A DNA stretch of 64,000 bases from Deltaproteobacteria bacterium (lineage in GTDB: Bacteria; Myxococcota_A; Polyangia; JAAYKL01): positions 37,463 to 101,462 of the forward strand of contig JAFGQN010000172.1 of assembly GCA_016935665.1 (NCBI GenBank), written 5' to 3'. Position 1 is the stretch's first letter; every line of letters begins with the position of its first letter. The position numbers and the translations under genes are program-made. Shown here one piece after another: positions 27,558 to 35,736 of the stretch. The notes below the pieces were generated by a model. It ran no database searches and was not told where the DNA came from. It saw only the letters and a list, made by a program, of their open reading frames with translations.

Positions 27558-28913
27558 ATGAAAAGTATTTTAATTGTAGACGATGAAGAATCTCTCCGTG
27601 TTTCGTTAAGTGCTCTAATCTCCCGCAATGGGTACCATGCTCTCACGGCTGCCAATGGAAAAGAGGCGCTGGCGCTGCTGCAGCAGGAAACTGTAGATGT
27701 GGCATTTGTGGACGTCCGCATGCCTGAGATGGATGGTATCGAATTGACGCGTGCTCTGGGAAAGGCCCGTTCTCCGGTGACTGTGATTCTCATGAGCGCC
27801 TATGGCTCTCTTGATGATGCCCGCGAGGCCATGGACGCCGGGGCATTTGATTATATTACCAAACCATTTAAAAGCGATGAGGTCATTCTTGCGCTGACCA
27901 AAGCGTTGCAGCGGGAAGGCACCAGGACAGACCAGTCGCCCAGAGATTCCGTTGTGGCCAAAACAATTCACAGCGGCATCGTGTATGCGTCGTCCAGCAT
28001 GAAGCAGGTGTTTTCTCTCATCGAAAAAATTGCTCGGGTGGAGTCCACGGTATTGATCATTGGCGAATCCGGAACGGGAAAGGAACTGGTGGCCCGCGCC
28101 ATTCACGACCAGTCCAATCGCAGCATGGCGCCCATGGTACCCATCAATTGCGGCGCCATTCCGGAGAATCTGATTGAGTCTGAACTGTTTGGTCACAAGA
28201 AGGGCGCGTTTACCGATGCTCGCGCGGACAAGGCCGGGCTGTTTCTGGAGGCCGACAAAGGCACACTGCTTTTGGATGAAATTGGCGAACTGCCGCTGTT
28301 GTTGCAGGTGAAGCTGCTTCGGGTGTTGCAGGAAGGGACGTTTCGTCCGCTGGGCGCTCAGCAGGATATGCGTGTGGATGTGCGGGTCATCGCTGCGACG
28401 CATCAGAATCTCGAAGAAAAAGTTAAAAAAGGCGAATTCCGAGAAGACCTTTATTACCGGTTGAACGTGCTGCCGGTGCGTCTGCCACCGTTGCGGGAGC
28501 GGGAGGAAGACGTACTGCTGTTGATTGATTATTTCATTCATCGCAACAATCAGCGCTTCAGTTCAAAAGTTACCGGGATTACCAATGAGGCCCGCAAAAT
28601 GCTGTTGGCCCATTCCTGGCCGGGGAATGTGCGGGAATTGGAAAATGTGATAGAGCGCGCCCAGGTGCTCGCAGACGGTACTCGCATCACCAAAGATGAT
28701 TTGCCCTCCAATTTTCAGCAGAAGGAAAATGTGGTTCGAACGACCCTGGATTCTGACGATTTGTCCATTAAAAAGGCGGTACGGATGGTGGAAGAGGAAC
28801 TGATTCGCAAGGCCCTGCAGAAAACCGGAGGCAATCGGACAAATGCCGCCAGGCTTTTGGAAATCAGCCACCGCGCGTTGCTTTACAAAATTAAGGAATA
28901 CGGAATTTCCTGA
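27558..28913 (+). CDS. NtrC-family sigma-54-dependent response regulator
   Basis: 451 residues from ATG 27558; an upstream ATG (27540) and one at 27462 are in frame, but the receiver domain starts right after 27558. Receiver: 'ILIVDDEES', phospho-acceptor D52 in 'FVDVRMPEMDG', and Lys in 'YITKPF'. AAA+ domain: Walker A 'GESGTGKE' (169-176), the sigma-54 contact loop 'GAFTDA' (216-221), Walker B 'LLLDEIGELP' and the 'RPLG' arginine region. The C-terminus ('GNRTNAARLLEISHRALLYKI') is a Fis-type helix-turn-helix. It activates sigma-54 promoters after phosphorylation. No cognate histidine kinase is adjacent. Confidence 0.95.
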   Translation: MKSILIVDDEESLRVSLSALISRNGYHALTAANGKEALALLQQETVDVAFVDVRMPEMDGIELTRALGKARSPVTVILMSAYGSLDDAREAMDAGAFDYITKPFKSDEVILALTKALQREGTRTDQSPRDSVVAKTIHSGIVYASSSMKQVFSLIEKIARVESTVLIIGESGTGKELVARAIHDQSNRSMAPMVPINCGAIPENLIESELFGHKKGAFTDARADKAGLFLEADKGTLLLDEIGELPLLLQVKLLRVLQEGTFRPLGAQQDMRVDVRVIAATHQNLEEKVKKGEFREDLYYRLNVLPVRLPPLREREEDVLLLIDYFIHRNNQRFSSKVTGITNEARKMLLAHSWPGNVRELENVIERAQVLADGTRITKDDLPSNFQQKENVVRTTLDSDDLSIKKAVRMVEEELIRKALQKTGGNRTNAARLLEISHRALLYKIKEYGIS

Positions 28914-29049
28914 GAACTGACGTCGTCGTCATTCACCTCCCAATCAGACTTGAAAAAGACCGTACTGGCATTCCTTTTTTTGGGCCCGATTTCTAAAGGT
29001 CACCCGATTTCATCCGACAGTATCAGTAACAAGTGCGAGGGGAGGCGGC

Positions 29050-29994
29050 ATGTTTCATCAAACTTCATCTAAAAAGACGCCATACAGCCAACAACCGATG
29101 TCCACGCTGATGCATCTCGAAACCTTTTTGACAGAGGACACCACAGACGCTTTCTATACTGGCTTTTCAGGTCGTATTGAGGATGGTGGAATTTTTATTA
29201 AAACCAGTGAACAAATAGAGAAATATACTCCCGTACAACTTGCAATTCACTTTCCGGATGGCCATACCATCAAACCTCGGGGAACGGTGGAGTGGGTTCG
29301 CAGTGGCAACCCGGCAGCGTGCGACGTTTCGCCGGGGGTAGGGATATCATTTGTGGACCTGCAGCGCCTGGAGGTCGAACTGATTGAAAACTGGCTGACG
29401 TTTAACCCACCCACATTTCTTGAAAATGTAGAAATGGTGTCCCTGCAGACCACACAAACCGTTCCTAATGACAATATCGAACGGGATTCTGTACCCCTTA
29501 ATTTGGGACCGGGATGCGATTTGGATTCGGAGCAGCTGTTCATCAGCGGATTGGCCAGAGATGTCTCCCACTATTTGAGTGAACGGCCACTCAGTTATTT
29601 GCGGGCCAGAATAGACGGTGAAAATCGAAGGCTTAGCCAGCGACTCGCACCGGTTTGGACGCTGCGGATTCTTGCTTATGATAATGACGATTCCTTTCAG
29701 GGCGCATTCGAGGGACATGATTCATCCCATCGACTATTTGTGCGCACAAATACTCCAGCTGCAATTGGTTCGGTGATTCGAATGAAGCTTATTTGTAGGG
29801 ATGGTGCCCAAATTGGATGCAAAGGTGAAGTCCGCTGGGTCCGAAAACCCAATCCTCTGTTGAGCCAGCTGCATACATCGGCGGGGATGGGCGTTGTTTT
29901 GGTGGACGTGAAAGAAGCCAGTTGGCGCACTATAAATCCCAATAATGAAAAACTGGTGCATTGTGAATTTGCAAGAGTTTCGCCTGCCGTATAA
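29050..29994 (+). CDS. Tandem PilZ-domain protein (putative c-di-GMP effector)
   Basis: 314 residues with two PilZ-like modules. The first (about 30-120) has 'GFSGRIEDGGIFIKT' and 'GTVEWVRSGNP'; the second (about 195-305) has 'LFVRTNTPAAIGSVIRMKL' and 'GEVRWVRKPNP'. The 'F(I/V)xT..' and 'G.V.WVR' pattern is that of the myxobacterial TIGR02266-type PilZ domains. The classic RxxxR c-di-GMP motif is not clear: 'RLSQRLAP' before module two is a partial match, and module one lacks one. It may bind c-di-GMP weakly or act by protein contact. Start ATG follows GGGGAGG. Confidence 0.85.
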   Translation: MFHQTSSKKTPYSQQPMSTLMHLETFLTEDTTDAFYTGFSGRIEDGGIFIKTSEQIEKYTPVQLAIHFPDGHTIKPRGTVEWVRSGNPAACDVSPGVGISFVDLQRLEVELIENWLTFNPPTFLENVEMVSLQTTQTVPNDNIERDSVPLNLGPGCDLDSEQLFISGLARDVSHYLSERPLSYLRARIDGENRRLSQRLAPVWTLRILAYDNDDSFQGAFEGHDSSHRLFVRTNTPAAIGSVIRMKLICRDGAQIGCKGEVRWVRKPNPLLSQLHTSAGMGVVLVDVKEASWRTINPNNEKLVHCEFARVSPAV

Positions 29995-30351
29995 AAAATA
30001 CCATAAAGAAAAATTTTTTTCACCGATCCATATTTCTTTTTTCAATCTGAGTATGAATCTGTTATAGTGGTTTTTGTGGATATTCGAAGGGGGAAAATTT
30101 TTTTTGTGGTAAAACCCGTTGAAAAAAATATCCAAAGATGAGAAAGGTTAACTTGGTCAACCCTGTTGATCTTTGACAAAATGCGACGCGGCCGTGGCGG
30201 GAACCACGGAACTGGTCCAATTCTGCGAATGCGGTTTTCCTCCTTTCTTCCGTATTCGGGTTCCTCAGTTTTGGAGCAGTCCAGACGACTCGGTGTCAAA
30301 TCCGGGCGTCGCACTAAAACGCATTAGTAATTTTTCGCCGAGGAATGTGTT
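29995..30351. other. Intergenic region between convergent genes with secondary structure
   Basis: 357 bases without a supported ORF. It contains TTTCAA-N17-TATAGT near 30041-30069 on the plus strand, a perfect inverted pair GGATATT/AATATCC (30078-30084 and 30127-30133), and a small hairpin at 30146-30162. Length and structure exceed what two convergent terminators need, so a small RNA is possible. No Rfam family is recognised. Confidence 0.4.
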
Positions 30352-31047
30352 TCACAGTCCTCGGTAGTTTTGGGCGCAAAAAACGCTGCCACTTTCCAAA
30401 ACATCTGTAATCACCGGCACCAGTGCACCAGGAAGCACGGCTTCAACAGGAAACATTCCATTGGGCCCCCCCAGATCTGTGCGCAACCAGCCCGGATCCA
30501 TGGAATGAATGGTGACGCCCGTATTGCGGAGTTGGGCAGACATATCAAACACATATTTGTCGATGGATTTTTTAGTGCATCCGTACGGGGTCAGCTGGGG
30601 AATGTCTGGAATGCCGCTGGTTGTCAAAACGACACGACCAAATCCATTTTCGATCATTTGTGGCAACAGCCCATTGCACAGAGTGACCATGGAGAAAAAA
30701 TTGATTTGAAAAATGTCGGCCCATTCCTTATGTGTGATGTCAAAGACATCTTTCCAATCATTTTGAACACCGTGATTACCGTACAAAATATCGATGCGCG
30801 GGATTTGTGACAGTGTTTGGTGTACCACGTCCTGTGATCCCGATTCGGTGTCGAAGGTACCGTATACCGTGCGCACCTCCACATCCATTGGGGCGAGAAG
30901 TTGCCGCGTGGAATCGGTATTTTTTTCGGTTCGACCGTGTACAACAACGTTAGCGCCATGGCGGGCGAGTCCCAGTGCAATCTGTTGACCAATCCCCCGG
31001 CTGGAACCGGTGACCAGAGCCCATCGTCCTTTAAGTATTCTCGACAT
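30352..31047 (-). CDS. Short-chain dehydrogenase/reductase
   Basis: 231 residues from ATG 31047 (AAAGGA upstream). The cofactor motif 'VTGSSRGIGQQ' is the classical SDR TGX3GXG; 'YGNHGVQND' replaces the usual NNAG, and the catalytic pair is 'YGCTK' after 'TTSGIP'. It is an NAD(P)(H)-dependent oxidoreductase of unknown substrate. It is the last gene of a three-gene unit with a nitroreductase (14-base gap) and an RseC-like protein. Confidence 0.88.
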   Translation of the reverse strand: MSRILKGRWALVTGSSRGIGQQIALGLARHGANVVVHGRTEKNTDSTRQLLAPMDVEVRTVYGTFDTESGSQDVVHQTLSQIPRIDILYGNHGVQNDWKDVFDITHKEWADIFQINFFSMVTLCNGLLPQMIENGFGRVVLTTSGIPDIPQLTPYGCTKKSIDKYVFDMSAQLRNTGVTIHSMDPGWLRTDLGGPNGMFPVEAVLPGALVPVITDVLESGSVFCAQNYRGL

Positions 31048-31061
31048 TAAAATTTCCTTTG

Positions 31062-31595
31062 TTAAGCGTTGTTTCCCTTTGCAGACCATTCTTCATGAAA
31101 CACAAAATGGTTCCGGGGCATTCTGGGCTTCGATGAAGGCGGTTCTTTAGTGGGATAGCCCAGAGTCAACAGCTCAACAACTTCCACATCTTTTGGAATG
31201 GATAAAATCCGGCGCACCTGGTCGGCATAAAACGCGCCAATCCAGCAGGTTCCGAGGCCCAGCGCGGTCGCGGCCAATGTTATGTGATCGATGGCAATAG
31301 TCACATCAATGGGGTAGCAGAGTTGACCGCAGCTCATGCGGTGATGGTCGGTTACCGCCAGGCAGGCAATGACGACAGGGGCCTCCGCCACAAAGAGTTG
31401 ATTTTTGGCGGCAACGCTCAATTTCTTTCGCGTTTCCGCATCTTCAACCACGACAAAACGCCATTCCTGCCGATTGTTTGCCGATGGCGCAAGGCGAGCG
31501 GCTTCGAAAATGGCATTAAGTTGTTCTGGTGCGACTTTTTGCGATTTATAATTTCGTACGCTGAATCTTTTTTGAATTGCTTCAAATACGTCCAT
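31062..31595 (-). CDS. Nitroreductase-family FMN oxidoreductase
   Basis: 177 residues. 'RFSVRNYKSQKV' at the N-terminus and 'LAPSANNRQEWRFVVV' are the FMN-binding motifs of the nitroreductase fold, and 'LGLGTCWIGAF' is the second conserved block. Members reduce nitroaromatics, quinones or flavins, or act in cofactor metabolism. Start ATG has GGGAGG six bases upstream. It lies 20 bases after the RseC-like gene. A second nitroreductase is at 40374. Confidence 0.92.
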   Translation of the reverse strand: MDVFEAIQKRFSVRNYKSQKVAPEQLNAIFEAARLAPSANNRQEWRFVVVEDAETRKKLSVAAKNQLFVAEAPVVIACLAVTDHHRMSCGQLCYPIDVTIAIDHITLAATALGLGTCWIGAFYADQVRRILSIPKDVEVVELLTLGYPTKEPPSSKPRMPRNHFVFHEEWSAKGNNA

Positions 31596-31615
31596 TTGAT
31601 ACCTCCCAAAATGGT

Positions 31616-32086
31616 TTATCGCGATGATTTGTCCGAATCAAAGTGGATCACCCGCGTGATAACCGGAATGCTATGTCGGTTTTTTTCTACCCTTTTAGCT
31701 ACCAGCCACGAGAGAGCAAATCCCAGGCAAAGCCCGCACAATGCGCCGAGTACCGCTGCGGCATCGCTGCCAAGATGTAACAACGGCGCCAGCTCGTTGC
31801 CTAAAAGCGCGAACCCGAGGAGCCCTAGCGCAGGCAACAGGTACAAAATGGCAGAGGCTTTTACAACAGCACTTTCGCTGATTGAAATGCGGACCATATC
31901 GCCGGGTTTGGCAGCTGATGAATTTTCAAGTGTGAGTACAAGGTCTTTGGTTTGTCCGCCCAGCGCCTGACACGCACCTTTGGCACTGCAGGAACCGCAC
32001 GCTTCAGAACGCTTTACGACAACTTCGACTCGATTCTCTGGCAACATCCGGGTCACTGTTGCTGTTTCATGGCATTCACTCGACAT
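31616..32086 (-). CDS. RseC/MucC-like membrane protein (SoxR-reducing family)
   Basis: 156 residues from ATG 32086 (32104 is an alternative). It has an N-terminal beta region with a cysteine motif 'CGSCSAKGACQALGG', then two transmembrane helices ('ILYLLPALGLLGFALL' and 'VLGALCGLCLGFALSWLV') and a basic tail. This is the layout of RseC, which in enterobacteria works with RseABC or the Rsx/Rnf complex. No rnf or rpoE genes are here; instead it heads a unit with two oxidoreductases, which points to an electron-transfer role (inference). Confidence 0.85.
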   Translation of the reverse strand: MSSECHETATVTRMLPENRVEVVVKRSEACGSCSAKGACQALGGQTKDLVLTLENSSAAKPGDMVRISISESAVVKASAILYLLPALGLLGFALLGNELAPLLHLGSDAAAVLGALCGLCLGFALSWLVAKRVEKNRHSIPVITRVIHFDSDKSSR

Positions 32087-32187
32087 GGGTGCCAGTGTAA
32101 CCATATCGGAAAAAAATGACAGTCGGATTTTGGTTAATTCCGGATGCGATTTCGAGTCGATGCACCAGCGATAAAAATTTGATCACG

Positions 32188-32205
32188 GTATTATACTTGT
32201 AATAC
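32188..32205. repeat. AT-rich dyad upstream of the REC-PAS gene
   Basis: GTATTA and TAATAC are perfect 6-base complements around a TACTTG centre. It lies between two divergent genes and could be an operator. A T-run follows, so a weak terminator-like hairpin is an alternative, though a terminator is not expected here. Confidence 0.3.
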
Positions 32206-32241
32206 TTTTTGTATTTTTTCCATGTTTTACAAAATGATGGA

Positions 32242-32269
32242 TTGTAAATAAATGAAACAGCCTTATAGT
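32242..32269 (+). promoter_or_regulatory. Promoter of the REC-PAS gene
   Basis: TTGTAA (32242-32247) and TATAGT (32264-32269), 16-base spacing, about 78 bases upstream of the TTG start at 32347. Confidence 0.45.
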
Positions 32270-32346
32270 TAAATATCAGTGTGGTTTGTTCGTTTTTCAG
32301 GCTCGCTTAATTATATAAATCCGAACTTTATGAATGGGAGTATTCG

Positions 32347-33177
32347 TTGAAACAGGGCATCGAAAAAGACAGAATTCTCATTGTGGATGACGATCTCCAC
32401 AACTGCGAAATCTTTCACGCCTATCTGAAAAAGGCGGGATTTGAGCCGTTTATATCTTCCAATGCGCTTGAAGGCTTGGCCATGGTACAGCAGCTTCGAC
32501 CGCAGTTGATTCTGCTGGATGTGAATATGCCGCAAATGGATGGGTTCGAAATGTGTGAGGAACTGAAAAAGGACGAAAAAACGAAAGATATTCCCGTTAT
32601 TTTTTTAACGGGCTTAACAGATACCAAAACCATGGCGCGCGCGTTTGATTTGGGGGCTGTGGATTACATCGCCAAACCGGTCCGGCGTGTGGAGCTGGTC
32701 GCCCGAGTCACCAATCATGTGGAAATGTATCGATACAAACACCATCTTGAAGAGGTAGTGGCACAGCGCACCAAAGAGTTGCAACAGCATCGGGACCAAC
32801 TCGAAGAGGTGGTTATCGAAAATATAGTGAACGCCATTCCATCTGTGCTCATAAGTATTGATTCGGAGTGTCTCATCACCAAATGGAATCGGCAGGCCGA
32901 AAAAAATACCGGGATCTGTGCTACAGAGGTCATCGGAAAAAAACTGGAAGAGGCATTGCCCTGGTTTTCCAGACATATCGAAAGCATCAAAGGTGCCATC
33001 AAAGAACAGCGACTGTTTCGAGGGCGCGCCGAACATGTCAAACAGGAGGCATCGGAATATCGCGATGTGATCGTTTATCCCCTCAGCACCGATACGTCGG
33101 GCGGAGCGGTGATAAAAATCGATCCGGGGATACGCACGATGGGGAATCCGGAGACTGAGGATATTCCATACTCCTGA
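32347..33177 (+). CDS. Receiver-coiled coil-PAS protein without kinase or output domain
   Basis: 276 residues, TTG start with GGGAG six bases upstream. A full receiver domain comes first: 'ILIVDDDLHN', acceptor D58 in 'LLDVNMPQMDG', 'FLTG' and 'YIAKPV'. A coiled coil follows (about 125-160), then a PAS domain ('NAIPSVLISIDSECLITKWN'). In related hybrid proteins a HisKA-HATPase core follows; here the frame ends about 20 residues after the last PAS strand ('VIKIDPGIRTMGN'). It may be a truncated histidine kinase or a single-domain adaptor working with a kinase elsewhere. No kinase remnant was found in the 180 bases downstream. Confidence 0.88.
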   Translation: MKQGIEKDRILIVDDDLHNCEIFHAYLKKAGFEPFISSNALEGLAMVQQLRPQLILLDVNMPQMDGFEMCEELKKDEKTKDIPVIFLTGLTDTKTMARAFDLGAVDYIAKPVRRVELVARVTNHVEMYRYKHHLEEVVAQRTKELQQHRDQLEEVVIENIVNAIPSVLISIDSECLITKWNRQAEKNTGICATEVIGKKLEEALPWFSRHIESIKGAIKEQRLFRGRAEHVKQEASEYRDVIVYPLSTDTSGGAVIKIDPGIRTMGNPETEDIPYS

Positions 33178-33360
33178 ACCTGTTCACCATTGTACCTGCG
33201 AACCCATTCTGGACTGGCGGATGATCCGATGACATCCGCGTCCACTTTATTATTTTCGTGCAATTCATTTTGCATGTGCATCTGAATATATTATCTGAAC
33301 ACCCAGTAGTTTAATGGTATGCTGTTTCTATTCATAATCCCTTATGAAGGAGGATTTCCA

Positions 33361-34236
33361 ATGAAAAAATTCGCAATGATAATGGTTGCTGCTCTGACGT
33401 TGGCAGCTGGCACGGTTGCCAGTGCAAAAGAGGTAAAGCTGTCCGCCAATTGTACCTGGCATGCCGAAGTGGATTGCTATGCCGGTTGCAACAGTCTGTC
33501 TTTTTTTGCGCAATGCGATGGGGACGTGAATGCTGCGTGTAACATAAGTCAGTGCCAGGGGATGACTGTGGAAGCCTCATGTCAGGGGAATTGTGCAGCG
33601 TCGTGCACCACGACGAACTGCACGGCCACCGCGGGTTCATTTGATTGTTCGGGGGCGTGCGGATTTGATTGTCAGGCCAATTGCAGTGCAAGTTGCGATG
33701 CCAGTTGCGCTGCCGATTGTGAAGGAACTGCCGACACAGCGACGTGTCAGGCCAATTGCAAGACCGGATGCAGCGCCAATTGTGAAGGCAGCTGCAGTGC
33801 GCAATGCACCGCGAGTTGTGAGGGCGTACCTCCAACGATTGATTGCCAGGGAGGGTGCGAGGCATCGTGCGAAGGCAGCTGTCAGGCTCGTGCAGATATT
33901 GACTGTCAAATCAACTGTGAGTCCAACGCCTATTTGGATTGTGAAGCCAGGCTGAACGGCAACTGCAATGCGTATTGCAAAGGTGAAGGTTATATGGAAT
34001 GCAATGGGGAGTTCATTAACACCGAAAAATTTGAAAAAGCAGTGGCGTGGGTGAAGCAACACGTGGACGTGGCGGGCACCTACAACGTTGAGCGAGATGC
34101 CTACTGCGACAATACCGGATGTCATGCGATGGTGGAAGCGGAGGCGTCCGGAGAAATCAAGACCAAGTGCTCTGTGGTTGCACCGGGGCAGAAATCACCG
34201 TCCCTGCTTGGCGGATTGCTCGAAATTCTTTTCTAG
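33361..34236 (+). CDS. Secreted cysteine-stripe protein (C-X3-C arrays)
   Basis: 291 residues from ATG 33361, which has GGAGG seven bases upstream. A signal peptide is at 1-22 ('AAGTVASA' cleavage). About 37 cysteines follow. In the core (about 60-190) they recur every fourth residue, in runs of up to seven: for example 'CSGACGFDCQANCSASC' and 'CQANCKTGCSANCEGSC'. Intervening residues are Ala, Ser, Asn, Asp, Glu and Gly. The last 80 residues are ordinary ('EKFEKAVAWVKQHVDVAG') and end in a hydrophobic 'LLGGLLEILF'. An i,i+4 cysteine stripe could line one helix face for metal binding or form a disulfide ladder. No family is recognised. Confidence 0.85.
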   Translation: MKKFAMIMVAALTLAAGTVASAKEVKLSANCTWHAEVDCYAGCNSLSFFAQCDGDVNAACNISQCQGMTVEASCQGNCAASCTTTNCTATAGSFDCSGACGFDCQANCSASCDASCAADCEGTADTATCQANCKTGCSANCEGSCSAQCTASCEGVPPTIDCQGGCEASCEGSCQARADIDCQINCESNAYLDCEARLNGNCNAYCKGEGYMECNGEFINTEKFEKAVAWVKQHVDVAGTYNVERDAYCDNTGCHAMVEAEASGEIKTKCSVVAPGQKSPSLLGGLLEILF

Positions 34237-34253
34237 CACAGCCTCTTGTCAAT

Positions 34254-34274
34254 AAAAGCCTTTCACAGGTTTTT
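34254..34274 (+). terminator. Possible terminator after the cysteine-stripe gene
   Basis: AAAAGCCT and AGGTTTTT pair over eight positions (one G-U) around a TTCAC loop, with the T-run as part of the 3' arm. It sits 17 bases after the TAG stop and between convergent genes, so it could work in both directions. Confidence 0.4.
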
Positions 34275-34283
34275 ACTTGAACA

Positions 34284-34661
34284 CTAAAATTTGCTCATTC
34301 GGGTCGCACATTTTTCGCAGACGGGTCCGCCCGGGCCGCCACAGATTGAGCAGATGGCAGGATTGGCAGCAGTGTTGGAGCGCCGTTGCCGATATGTGTA
34401 CTGAGGAACTTCGTCGAGACCCACACCGGTTTTTCTGGCGGTGAAACGGGAATTGATGGTGGAAAATCGATCCTCAATCATGTCAGCGATATGCCGAAAA
34501 AGGGGCAGATAGAGCAACAGTGTAACAACCAGGAGCGTACCCCCTGCAAATCCCAGTGTCACCAGCCATCTCTCCACAATTTGATCGAGGTTAATGTATA
34601 CCTGCCAACCGGCCAACCCGCCGACACCTGCTGAAATAAGTAATGCGATGATTCTGTACAT
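34284..34661 (-). CDS. Small two-helix membrane protein with C-terminal zinc ribbon
   Basis: 125 residues from ATG 34661 (AGGA six bases upstream). Two hydrophobic helices come first ('IIALLISAGVGGLAGW' and 'LGFAGGTLLVVTLLLYLPLF'), then a soluble basic part and a C-terminal CX2C...CX2C knuckle ('CSICGGPGGPVCEKC') that should bind zinc. Function unknown. Confidence 0.75.
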   Translation of the reverse strand: MYRIIALLISAGVGGLAGWQVYINLDQIVERWLVTLGFAGGTLLVVTLLLYLPLFRHIADMIEDRFSTINSRFTARKTGVGLDEVPQYTYRQRRSNTAANPAICSICGGPGGPVCEKCATRMSKF

Positions 34662-34770
34662 GAGACATCCTGACAATTAAATTTCAGTTCAGTGTAAACA
34701 CAACTATTAATTTACATCAAAATCGCATGTTTGAAAAACAGGGAAATGCTTTTGAGTGGGAGGAAAGTGA

Positions 34771-35400
34771 TTATTGATTGAGCACGTCGGAAATCCCACC
34801 GCCGTTGGTGACATTGGTAAATCCGTGTGATTCGAGAGTGGCGAGTGCCTGACTTGCTCGATTGCCAGACTGACAATAAACGATTATCGCCTGATCTTTG
34901 GGATAAAGTTCCTCTAAACGATTCGACAATTCATCAAGCGGAATGTTGATTGCCCCAGGATAGTGCTGCGCCTCATATTCGCTTGTGGTCCTTAAGTCTA
35001 CATAAAGGCGAGGGTCACTGCAGAATCCGAACCGGTATCTGACGCGGTCTCGCTGTCAGACGGGTCGGGGCACGAATCCGCCGAACGTTGTTCCTGATCT
35101 GTGGGAAAAGTGGCGTCAGTGCTTTTTTCGGTGTCTGTGTCGCCAGTGTTCGAAATCGGCAATCATGGAATCCGTATCCGAATCCGTGTCACTGTCTCCG
35201 TCAGAGTCCCCGTCGGAATCCCCGTCACTGTCAGAATCGGTGTCGCTGTCAGAATCCCCGTCAGAGTCGCCATCGGTATCACTGTCGCCGTCGCTGGAGT
35301 TCTGGCCGCAATCCACATCGCTGCAATTGGTGGCAGTAGAATCACAACCCCCAATTGTCAGCAAAAAGACGAAAGGCAGTAGCCATTTCAAAGAGTTCAT
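34771..35400 (-). pseudogene. Frameshifted lipoprotein: Asp-Ser stalk plus rhodanese domain
   Basis: The first 78 codons encode a lipoprotein signal ('LLTIGGC', C19) and a long Asp-Ser/Gly/Thr stalk; the frame then hits a TGA at 35118. In the neighbouring frame the Asp/Ser/Thr-rich sequence continues ('NTGDTDTEKSTDATFPTDQ', then 'SDSETASDTGSDSAV'). At about 35015 the original frame resumes as a rhodanese domain: 'LYVDLRTTSEYEAQHYPGA', 'IIVYCQSGNRASQALATL' with the catalytic-loop Cys, and the end 'GGGISDVLNQ' TAA at 34771. Two compensating single-base changes therefore split an otherwise complete gene of about 210 codons. Either it is a pseudogene or the assembly has two errors; neither junction has a long homopolymer. 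Confidence 0.78.
35167..35292 (-). repeat. Asp-Ser-Gly stalk repeats of the rhodanese lipoprotein
   Basis: About 42 codons of alternating Asp with Ser, Gly or Thr, built from 6- and 12-base units like those at 18826, 45295 and 49064. Confidence 0.8.
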
Positions 35401-35736
35401 TTGGTTCAGTTCCTTTTGCGCTTTTTTTTTTCACTCTTGGATGACTGGCAAAGCATCGGAGAAAACCTATTCGCCGAGACTGAGGTGTTCCCAGTTCACT
35501 TAGTATACCGGACACAAAGATGGAAAAAAGAAAAAATACAATCAGATACCTGAATGTCAGTTATTGTGGAATTTGTATGAACTTTGTATGTTTGAAAACC
35601 GAATTTGACGAATTATTGGATAATGTTGACTTTTCAATGGGACTTTTTGGTAGTTGGTACTTGTCAACGCGCCTCCATTGTGCTGTATAAGCGAAACGGT
35701 TTTTCCGTCCGGACACGACTGCAAGGCTAAAGCATT
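35401..35736. other. Divergent intergenic region with likely argS promoter
   Basis: 336 bases without a gene. TTGTCA (35661-35666) and TGTATA (35684-35689, 17-base spacing) or TATAAG (35686-35691) make a plausible argS promoter about 45 bases before its ATG. Nothing else was recognised. Confidence 0.45.
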
